Made by a program: the position numbers and the translations under genes
Part shown: positions 1 to 6,474 of the stretch, piece by piece
Layout: the number at the start of each line of letters is the position of its first letter
Numbering within the stretch: the stretch's first letter is position 1
Notes under the pieces: generated by a model
Database searches by the model: none
What the model saw: only the letters and a program-made list of their open reading frames with translations
What the model was told of the DNA's origin: nothing
Assembly: GCA_002725475.1 (NCBI GenBank)
Contig: PBPH01000016.1
Coordinates: forward strand, 1-6,474
Source of the DNA: Methanobacteriota archaeon
Lineage (GTDB): Archaea > Thermoplasmatota > Poseidoniia > Poseidoniales > Thalassarchaeaceae
Direction of reading: 5' to 3'
Length of the DNA: 6,474 nucleotides

Positions 1-1193
<1,193 letters not shown>

Positions 1194-1202
1194 ATGAAAT
1201 CG

Positions 1203-1211
1203 TTTAGATAG
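1203..1211 (+). promoter_or_regulatory. Candidate archaeal TATA-like promoter element for the 158-aa gene
   Basis: TTTAGATAG lies in the 39-base gap after the acidic-repeat gene. Its core TTAGATAG (1204-1211) starts exactly 29 bases before the ATG at 1233. This fits an archaeal TATA box (consensus near TTTAWATA, centred about 26 bases before the transcription start) driving a leaderless or nearly leaderless mRNA. The same eight bases occur at the same distance upstream of the gene at 4930. The position match is seen in the sequence; promoter function is inferred. Confidence 0.45.
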
Positions 1212-1232
1212 CAACACCGACAATTGAAAGTC

Positions 1233-1709
1233 ATGTCCGTCAGAAGACAATGCTACCAATGGGAGGTAGCAGATTTAGGAAACCTTCCACCGAAACGATT
1301 ATCGGATTTGGAAGACCCTCAATCAATCTTCACATCGGGGATTGGAAATGCTACATTGAAGGCTCGCCTCCGAACCAAACCAAGTGAATATATTGTTATC
1401 AAATACTTCGGTTCAACGCCCGGCATTTATGGGAAAGGCGCAAATTGGGTTCCGGGCGGATATGTGAATTTTTCTATTGGAGTCACCACCTTCTTCACCG
1501 ACCCCGATGGAAGGCCGGGTGCAGGTCTGTCGGGTTCTGCCGCACCATACCCAATATCCACAAGTTATGGCCCTGCTTTCGCTTCCGATTGGGATATTGA
1601 AATACCGCCCGATACTGATTGGGATATTACCTATTACATTTCAAATGCGATGGTTGAGCCTGTGGAGTTATTTCCCGATGCGCCTATTTCCACGCTTTTG
1701 TTGCCGTGA
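1233..1709 (+). CDS. Unrecognised 158-aa protein upstream of the large structural-type protein
   Basis: The ATG at 1233 is preferred. An in-frame TTG at 1224 would add three residues, and an in-frame TAG at 1209-1211 blocks anything longer. I do not recognise a family. The product has a short charged N-terminus (starting MSVRRQCYQW) with the only Cys at residue 7. The rest is Gly/Pro/aromatic-rich and beta-prone, with no signal peptide or membrane segment. Near the C-terminus two SDWDI/TDWDI motifs lie ten residues apart (encoded by GATTGGGATATT at 1587 and 1617), and the protein ends in a hydrophobic STLLLP. A TATA-like motif sits 29 bases before the start and no strong Shine-Dalgarno is seen. 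The 1027-aa gene begins 9 bases after the stop, in the same frame, so the two are probably co-transcribed and the products may be partners, for example a small connector or adaptor for a larger virion protein. That role is a guess from position. Confidence 0.8.
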   Translation: MSVRRQCYQWEVADLGNLPPKRLSDLEDPQSIFTSGIGNATLKARLRTKPSEYIVIKYFGSTPGIYGKGANWVPGGYVNFSIGVTTFFTDPDGRPGAGLSGSAAPYPISTSYGPAFASDWDIEIPPDTDWDITYYISNAMVEPVELFPDAPISTLLLP

Positions 1710-1711
1710 GG
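1708..1711 (+). promoter_or_regulatory. Shine-Dalgarno GAGG overlapping the preceding stop codon
   Basis: GAGG (followed by AA) overlaps the TGA at 1707-1709 and lies 7 bases before the ATG at 1719, a good spacing. It supports the chosen start and suggests translational coupling between the 158-aa and 1027-aa genes. Confidence 0.6.
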
Positions 1712-1718
1712 AATTATT

Positions 1719-4700
1719 ATGGGACTTGCATATAATTTAGATGTATCGTTGTGGGATAATTTCGGGGATTATCTTTCTTACGGCATCATTGATTTAGCCA
1801 ACAAAGACCCAAACGAATTGATTTTGAATGAAGGGGGAGATTGGTTTTCCAATAGCCTTCCGCAAGGGGATTGGATGTTTAGATTTTGCGGAAATCGGGT
1901 GGATTTAACAGACGATACTCAATGTATTTTCCCAACAGGAGAGTATATCATCCGAGATGTGGTATTTATCAATGGAATTTACATCTTCGTTGGTTCTTAC
2001 CGTGCTTATTTTCGTAATTTGTATGCCGTAGGGACTCATGGCTACGCATGGGATGGTTTCATCATGCCCCTAAGAGGATATACTCAAGATACAACGCAAA
2101 CTGCACCTTTCATTTACAATGCTACTACGGGTGCATATCTTGGTTTAAGCCCTTATCTTGCTTATTCGGGATGGGGATTTATGCCGATGAGAATGCCCTT
2201 AGACATAATTCCCGGAAAAGTCGTTGATGCGATAGCCGTTGGAAATGATAATACCGTAGGCTTAACATCTATTGATATTTGGAAACCACCGCAAGGTATT
2301 GAAGTCGGAGGTCTGCAAGGGCCGGGTGGAAATGTTAGTATCATAGCCGCAGGGCATCAAAGAATTGGTGATTCGGTGGCCGAAGGCATGACCTATACAG
2401 ACATAGATTATTTCGGCTTTGTTTGGGTAAGTCAATTATTGGCGTTTCAAGATGTTCTTGGCGGTTCTGATGCAAAAGCAATCCGATTTAGTGAAGGTTT
2501 ATGGCCGTATGTTGGAGGCGACCCCGACACATATAATCAAGAGAATAGTGGCTCACCGATGTTTGGAGATATTTCATGGCTTCTATGTTCTCGCCAACAA
2601 ACTTATCAAATTTCTTGGAATGCGACCACTAATTACACTTGCCCTCTTGGATTAGGGATGCTTCCTTCCGCCCAAACTCGGTTAAGGAATTTTCAAGATT
2701 CCCTTGCGGTTTCAACCGTGAATTCGGGCGGAACACAATTCACTCTTGAAGATTGGTCGGATGGCTACAATGCTGATGGAACGAGTAATGTAGGAGGGCC
2801 ACCATTAGGGATTGATGCAAGGGCTTCAACCTTCAACATATATCCTCGCAGAATCATGGGATTAGTTTCCTATTCGGCTCAATTTCAAGCCGCAGGTGGA
2901 GGGACAACGGCTGAATCTCCTTTTATTTTAGTAGGTGATGCTTCTTTAGGGGGCGACCCGACTATTGCTACACCTGTTATTACCTCAACCGTTCCGATGG
3001 CGATGGGGGCTTCTTTACCGTGGGAGTGGGGCGTGATAGATGCGACTACCGCACCTCCGGGCGATAAGGCGACTACATGGAATCCATTCATGGTTGCTCA
3101 TTGTGCAGGGACAAGTTTTGTAGGTTCTGCGGCGGCAGGGGCAAGTGAATGGGTTTTTGAAGGAACATTTACCGCTACGAATAATTTTGACGGGGCGTAT
3201 GGGGCATTTGCTCAAGTGCCGTATGAAACTACCACTACATTCCCCGCAGGTGGGGATAACCCATCAAATCAACCACCTTTGAATTATTATGCCGTGAATG
3301 AAGTGAGCGATTCGGGCGGTGGAACTAATGCCGCTCTCTTTGTCTGCAACGAAAGCATTTTGACGCCCGGAAATATCATTACAAGTATTATTGCCCCCAA
3401 TCAAAACCCCGCACCTTCCACTTACGGATTGCCCAATGCACCGAAAAAGTGGTATGCAAAAGCCATGCAATCCCGAACATTTACAGTCGCAGAAGAAGAA
3501 CGGACAAAATATCTCAATTATTGGGAAACGGAAGCGGCGGGAGGCGCACCACCCTATGCAGACCCAATCACAATCGTTAATTGTTGGACAGGAGAACAAG
3601 TCGGAGTGTTCGGAAATTATCAAAGATATGGCTTAGATGCAGACCCAACAGGTTTAGAAGGATTCAATAAACAAATGGGTTCGGCCTCTCGTCAAGGCTA
3701 TGGATTACTTGGATGGGATGCAACCGATGGCCCTATTGTTTTCATGTTTGATAGTAGCAGGGGTTGGCTTCAAAGACCGACTGAACCACCACCTAATTTT
3801 GCGAATCCCGAACAATGGTCAAATGTTGTGTTAAATGTAGGTGCAAGATTCAATGCTTACATCCTTAAAACACCAAATGTGACCAACCGATACGCTATTT
3901 GCGGTCAATGGGATAACGACCGTGACCAATGGTTATTCATGTTTATTGATGCTACGGATGGACAATCAATTGTTTCCGCAACCTCCACATTTACAGACAA
4001 TGCTTTGGGACAGGCATACCTTGACCAAACTCAAAACTTTGCCGCCAAAGCCCCCACACCCACAGACAATTATCAAACAGGAATATGGGAAGCCTTTTTG
4101 ATGACGAATGAATTAGATGGAATCGTGGTTATGGGTGGCGATGATAGGACTAACACCAAAACAAATAACATTTACAATTATTCGGGGTCAAATCCTTCAT
4201 CGGGAAGTGGGAATAAGAATTGGGTCTATGGTGTTCAAGTATCTTCCACTACTCAAACCCCTCCGAATACTTGGGGTTCGGGAGTGCAAATTGGAACCAT
4301 TGAGGCTCTTTATGCCCGAACCCAAATTTTTACTTTGAAAGGGACAACAGGCCGAGAAGCGAAGGTATGGGTTGATTATATCCTCTTTGATGGGGCAGAT
4401 GCCGTTATTGCTACAAAATTGCGAGAGCGAGGCATGAAAGTATCAATTGAAGCGGTTGAATGGTTCAAACGAACTCTTATCCATAAAGGCGATTTGAATA
4501 TCAAACAAGAGGAAATTGAAATGTGGATGCGAGAGCAACAAGATGAATTCAATCAAATGATGCAAGAAGCCGAGCGTCAAGGCCGAGTGCGAAAGAGGAA
4601 AAAGCAAGTATCTGCTTATGGATTGGATATGTTGGAATCTTTGAATACGGATTTTGAAGATAAAGAGGTTCAAGAATTTATGAAAGAGTATCTTCCACAA

Positions 4701-4802
4701 TCTCGCCCACCTACACCCGAAGAAATAGCAATTGAAAAACAACAGAAGGGAGGATATGCACCATTTTCCAAGAATTATTACGATGAGGTTTTTGAGAACT
4801 AA
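1719..4802 (+). CDS. Large beta-rich structural-type protein with charged helical C-terminal domain (1027 aa)
   Basis: The start ATG has a well-placed GAGG site, and the preceding in-frame TGA (1707-1709) rules out extension. Residues 1 to about 880 are rich in Gly, aromatic residues, Thr, Ser and Asn, with no signal peptide or membrane helix. Several stretches have a strand-turn-strand look reminiscent of beta-propeller blades or phage tail and receptor-binding proteins, for example around 83-113 (FINGIYIFVG, then HGYAWDG), 401-410, 659-683 (GLLGWDATDG), 726-748 and 800-808. From about 880 the character changes abruptly: a conserved-looking block YILFDGADAVIATKLRERG (887-905), then Lys/Glu/Gln-rich predicted helices, a basic patch RVRKRKK (956-962), a Pro-rich break (996-1000) and an acidic tail. 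This helical part could pack against a neighbour or nucleic acid, or act as an oligomerisation or scaffold segment. I recognise no family. A virion or tail structural protein is the best inference from size, composition and neighbours. A secreted enzyme is less likely given the lack of a signal peptide. Confidence 0.85.
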   Translation: MGLAYNLDVSLWDNFGDYLSYGIIDLANKDPNELILNEGGDWFSNSLPQGDWMFRFCGNRVDLTDDTQCIFPTGEYIIRDVVFINGIYIFVGSYRAYFRNLYAVGTHGYAWDGFIMPLRGYTQDTTQTAPFIYNATTGAYLGLSPYLAYSGWGFMPMRMPLDIIPGKVVDAIAVGNDNTVGLTSIDIWKPPQGIEVGGLQGPGGNVSIIAAGHQRIGDSVAEGMTYTDIDYFGFVWVSQLLAFQDVLGGSDAKAIRFSEGLWPYVGGDPDTYNQENSGSPMFGDISWLLCSRQQTYQISWNATTNYTCPLGLGMLPSAQTRLRNFQDSLAVSTVNSGGTQFTLEDWSDGYNADGTSNVGGPPLGIDARASTFNIYPRRIMGLVSYSAQFQAAGGGTTAESPFILVGDASLGGDPTIATPVITSTVPMAMGASLPWEWGVIDATTAPPGDKATTWNPFMVAHCAGTSFVGSAAAGASEWVFEGTFTATNNFDGAYGAFAQVPYETTTTFPAGGDNPSNQPPLNYYAVNEVSDSGGGTNAALFVCNESILTPGNIITSIIAPNQNPAPSTYGLPNAPKKWYAKAMQSRTFTVAEEERTKYLNYWETEAAGGAPPYADPITIVNCWTGEQVGVFGNYQRYGLDADPTGLEGFNKQMGSASRQGYGLLGWDATDGPIVFMFDSSRGWLQRPTEPPPNFANPEQWSNVVLNVGARFNAYILKTPNVTNRYAICGQWDNDRDQWLFMFIDATDGQSIVSATSTFTDNALGQAYLDQTQNFAAKAPTPTDNYQTGIWEAFLMTNELDGIVVMGGDDRTNTKTNNIYNYSGSNPSSGSGNKNWVYGVQVSSTTQTPPNTWGSGVQIGTIEALYARTQIFTLKGTTGREAKVWVDYILFDGADAVIATKLRERGMKVSIEAVEWFKRTLIHKGDLNIKQEEIEMWMREQQDEFNQMMQEAERQGRVRKRKKQVSAYGLDMLESLNTDFEDKEVQEFMKEYLPQSRPPTPEEIAIEKQQKGGYAPFSKNYYDEVFEN

Positions 4803-4828
4803 CCCGGTTGGCTGTCGTGACCCGAATC

Positions 4829-4846
4829 CCATTTTAACCATTTTAA
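4829..4846 (+). repeat. Perfect 9-bp tandem repeat, possible T-rich terminator or operator
   Basis: CCATTTTAA occurs twice head to tail, 27 bases after the stop of the 1027-aa gene and 55 bases before the TTAGATAG motif. The two T4 runs on the coding strand fit intrinsic archaeal termination weakly; tandem sites could also bind a regulator. The repeat is certain, the function is not. Confidence 0.4.
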
Positions 4847-4900
4847 TTCTCCAAACCATCAAAAAATCGTTTTCCGAAGCAAGTGGGAGATTAGGATTTC

Positions 4901-4908
4901 TTAGATAG
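4901..4908 (+). promoter_or_regulatory. Candidate archaeal TATA-like promoter element for the 287-aa gene
   Basis: TTAGATAG starts 29 bases before the ATG at 4930, identical in sequence and in distance to the motif before the gene at 1233. In both cases the last two bases before the ATG are TC. A GGGATGAG stretch (4911-4918) also lies upstream, but at 11 bases it is rather far for a Shine-Dalgarno. Promoter function is inferred from the match to archaeal TATA geometry. Confidence 0.45.
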
Positions 4909-4929
4909 TCGGGATGAGAATGTATTTTC

Positions 4930-5793
4930 ATGTTTGAGGACTTTGAAAATCGTAGTGGTTTTTGGAAGGACTTGGGTTCAAACTTTACAATCAATTATTC
5001 GGGTGATGCCCCTTCCTTCCTTACAAGTGGCGAAATGTGGCAATCTATGGATTCGGGAACAACACAAACACTTGCGGCTTGGGAAGATGGTTGGGTCTTG
5101 ACGAACAATCCTGATGGAACGATAACTGCGAATCCAAAATATACATCGGGACTTCCTTCGGAAACACTCGTCAAAGTGCCTGTCGGCCCCCAATCACCTA
5201 AGTCCTCTCCAACAAGCGGAGTAGGAGGCGTTGCACTTGATTCATCAGCCGTTTTCCAAGCAAAAGGGGTAAAAAGTGATGAATTTACAGGCGACAAAGT
5301 AATAATCTTTCAGCATTGTTTAGAAGATGAAAACTTTTCAGATGGTTGGAAGATGTCGTTGGGCGCAGGTGAATATGATAGAGAAACTCTTACCTCCGGG
5401 AGTAAAAACGACCAAATTTCCGCAATTTATGTCCCCGAAGGCTATACAGTAGTCGCTCATCAAAATTACATTGATGATGCCGAAACAGGTGAAACATGGG
5501 AATGGGTTGGCCCGACAAGCAAAACTTGTTTAGCCGATGGTTCGGGTGCGGCCAATGACGAAATTTCATATCTCAAAATTACTTACGAAGACCCCGAACC
5601 CGATGCTGACCCTAACGATTGTGCAAGTGAAAATCGTGCGGTGAAGTCCGACAAAACTTGTGGTGCTTGTTTAACAGGGTATAGCCTCGTAGGAGGTAAG
5701 TGTATCGCTGACGAGGAAGAAGAAGAAACCGATTGGGCGATGTGGGGAATGGCAGGTTTAGCCATTGTTGCGGTTCTTTTCGGCATGGGATGA
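4930..5793 (+). CDS. Beta-gamma-crystallin domain protein with Cys-rich knob and C-terminal membrane anchor (287 aa)
   Basis: ATG 4930 is the first ATG after in-frame stops at 4906 and 4915. Residues 1-120 are an unrecognised N-terminal part. Residues about 122-218 match the beta-gamma-crystallin double Greek key. The first key has an aromatic strand VIIFQH, ENFSDGW, then GAGEYD and the calcium motif NDQIS (160-164), followed by VPEGYTVV. The second key ends with NDEIS (209-213) and YLKI. In the family, the (N/D)(N/D)xx(S/T) motifs of two keys together bind two calcium ions; here N, D and S are kept in both, but the usual final Ser is Ala and Tyr. C130 and C200 could pair. A Cys-rich EGF-like knob follows (C231, C244, C247, C258, with GY between the last two), then an acidic DEEEEE linker (261-266) and a hydrophobic helix (about 269-285) at the extreme C-terminus. 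No signal peptide is seen. The layout suggests a tail-anchored, calcium-stabilised surface or virion protein; location and role are inferred. Confidence 0.85.
   Translation: MFEDFENRSGFWKDLGSNFTINYSGDAPSFLTSGEMWQSMDSGTTQTLAAWEDGWVLTNNPDGTITANPKYTSGLPSETLVKVPVGPQSPKSSPTSGVGGVALDSSAVFQAKGVKSDEFTGDKVIIFQHCLEDENFSDGWKMSLGAGEYDRETLTSGSKNDQISAIYVPEGYTVVAHQNYIDDAETGETWEWVGPTSKTCLADGSGAANDEISYLKITYEDPEPDADPNDCASENRAVKSDKTCGACLTGYSLVGGKCIADEEEEETDWAMWGMAGLAIVAVLFGMG
5787..5790 (+). promoter_or_regulatory. Possible Shine-Dalgarno GGGA before the GGT-tailed protein gene
   Basis: GGGA within the last codons of the 287-aa gene lies 7 bases before the ATG at 5798. With only 4 bases between the genes this supports co-translation from one mRNA. 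The match to the ribosomal complement is short, so confidence is modest. Confidence 0.4.
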
Positions 5794-5797
5794 TAAA

Positions 5798-6474
5798 ATG
5801 TTTGGACATAATTCCTTTGACTATGCTTTGAAAGCCGAAAACAGGACATCTCAAGTGGCGTTTGCGTCTGATGTATCACATCTCTTAGAGGGGTGGGAGA
5901 AAGAAGGTTGGACTTTACAAGATATTCAATCCTATTGTCCCAACATTAACGCAGGTGCGGGTTCTTCAACATCAGAAAAATGCACACAAGGCCCATTTGA
6001 TGAATTTACCATTCGTGGAACTGAAGGAGATGCGATGGATGATGAGCGGTGGTGGTGGGTCAATGCTAATACATTAGGATTATCAAACTTTGATGGCGAT
6101 ACCCGAAGCGGGGCTTGCAGAATTATTATTCGTGATGGCTACAAAGTAGCCTTAAAAATCCGATTTGAAACTGCGGGTGATTACTCTTTCATAGACAATT
6201 TTAGAGATGCCTTTAATGAAAATGCAACAGGAGTTATAGACAAGAATAGTGATAGCGTGACTGTGTTAATGGAAGGTGGCGACAAATTATCTGTTGATAT
6301 TGACCAAGATTGGGAAGGTATCTCTCGCTTCTATCTTTCATCACATGGAAATACCTTGATGTATCAAACAGGTGGGGGTGCAATTGATGATGAAGTGTAT
6401 ATCACACTTGAAGATGTTTGGACTTTTCACGGTAGCGGAGGCACAGGTGGAACAGGCGGAACAGGAGGCACAGG
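5798..6474 (+). CDS. Probable divergent beta-gamma-crystallin-like protein with Gly-Gly-Thr linker (3' partial)
   Basis: The frame opens at ATG 5798, 4 bases after the preceding stop, and stays open for 225 codons to the window end. It begins MFGHNSFDYALKAENRTSQ and has a tryptophan-rich helix-like segment (EGWEKEGWTL, 31-40) that resembles the WEDGWVL segment of the upstream protein, then an acidic WWW motif (85-87). Residues about 100-208 look like a degenerate form of the Greek-key pattern next door. DGYKVAL (113-119) corresponds to the EGYTVV strand; NSDSVTVLMEGGDKLSV (150-166) aligns without gaps to the neighbour's NDQISAIYVPEGYTVVA; DWEG (171-174) sits where the family has a Phe-x-Gly turn; and DDEV (197-200) falls 47 residues after N150, against 49 in the neighbour. 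The calcium residues are only partly kept. Cys at 47, 62 and 107. The visible end is four GGT units, probably a flexible linker to a missing C-terminal part, perhaps a knob or membrane helix as in the upstream protein. Paralogy is inferred from these weak but ordered matches. Confidence 0.8.
   Translation, partial: MFGHNSFDYALKAENRTSQVAFASDVSHLLEGWEKEGWTLQDIQSYCPNINAGAGSSTSEKCTQGPFDEFTIRGTEGDAMDDERWWWVNANTLGLSNFDGDTRSGACRIIIRDGYKVALKIRFETAGDYSFIDNFRDAFNENATGVIDKNSDSVTVLMEGGDKLSVDIDQDWEGISRFYLSSHGNTLMYQTGGGAIDDEVYITLEDVWTFHGSGGTGGTGGTGGT
6437..6474 (+). repeat. 9-bp GGNGGNACN repeat encoding Gly-Gly-Thr, cut by window end
   Basis: Four complete nine-base units encode GGT four times and a fifth begins at the last two bases. 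Third-base variation between units (GGAGGC, GGTGGA, GGCGGA, GGAGGC before ACA) shows the array is not freshly expanded. It probably encodes a flexible linker; the total length is unknown. Confidence 0.85.

Larger units (their letters stand above)
4803..4929 (+). other. 127-bp intergenic region between the two putative transcription units
   Basis: This is the longest non-coding stretch in the window. It holds a perfect 9-bp tandem repeat CCATTTTAA (4829-4837 and 4838-4846), whose T4 runs could serve as an archaeal T-rich terminator for the upstream unit, and the TATA-like TTAGATAG at 4901-4908. In the frame of the downstream gene, stops at 4906-4908 and 4915-4917 show that the gene does not extend upstream. 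I see no tRNA, convincing hairpin or small ORF. Confidence 0.6.

Noticed and set aside
3264..3623. 119-codon minus-strand frame with many Cys
   Set aside because: It is a shadow of the 1027-aa coding region, whose amino-acid pattern is coherent across this stretch.
4804..4825. Possible hairpin terminator just after the 1027-aa gene
   Set aside because: Only a few outer base pairs form (CGG/GGT with CCG/ACC plus wobbles), the interior is mismatched, and no T run follows immediately.
4443..4994. 183-codon minus-strand frame
   Set aside because: It overlaps the helical end of the 1027-aa gene, the intergenic gap and the start of the 287-aa gene; its Phe/Leu richness mirrors Lys/Glu codons on the + strand, and no minus-strand start signals are seen.
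5790..5831. Overlapping ATGA start at 5790 for a small peptide
   Set aside because: The frame closes after 13 codons; the ATG at 5798 opens the long frame and has the better-placed GGGA.

Overview
The window looks like a piece of a marine-type viral or proviral genome, more likely archaeal than bacterial. It is about 6.5 kb, nearly all coding, with every gene on the + strand, no RNA genes and no enzymes that I can recognise. The archaeal guess rests on three things: two TATA-like motifs (TTAGATAG) at exactly the same distance from the starts of the only two genes that follow a real intergenic gap; Asp-rich DxDNDG repeats of the thrombospondin type-3 kind, which are common in marine archaeal surface proteins; and a tail-anchored surface-type protein. 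No capsid, portal, terminase or polymerase hallmark is recognisable, so both the viral nature and the host are inference.

Layout. 1-1193: C-terminal part of a protein built from an almost pure Gly-Gln dipeptide tract, then a Gln/Asn-rich tract, then about five 35-36-residue units of paired acidic calcium loops. 1194-1232: short gap with a TATA-like motif. 1233-1709: small unrecognised protein of 158 aa. 1719-4802: 1027-aa beta-rich protein with a charged helical C-terminal domain, closely coupled to the small gene. 4803-4929: 127-bp gap with a tandem 9-bp repeat and the second TATA-like motif. 4930-5793: 287-aa protein with a beta-gamma-crystallin domain carrying two calcium-type motifs, a Cys-rich EGF-like knob, an acidic linker and a C-terminal membrane helix. 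5798-6474: 5' part of a further gene whose product appears to be a diverged beta-gamma-crystallin relative and runs into a Gly-Gly-Thr repeat as the window ends.

How it may work together. The gaps, the motifs and the Shine-Dalgarno-like sites suggest two transcription units, 158 aa + 1027 aa and 287 aa + the GGT-tailed protein. In this reading the first gene of each pair has a promoter immediately upstream and the second has a ribosome binding site. Three of the five products carry or resemble calcium-binding folds (type-3-like loops, beta-gamma-crystallin), and several carry low-complexity spacers (GQ, DEEEEE, GGT). The most economical reading is a set of surface or virion attachment proteins stabilised by calcium in seawater. 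That reading is inference; the repeats, domain motifs and spacings are directly visible.
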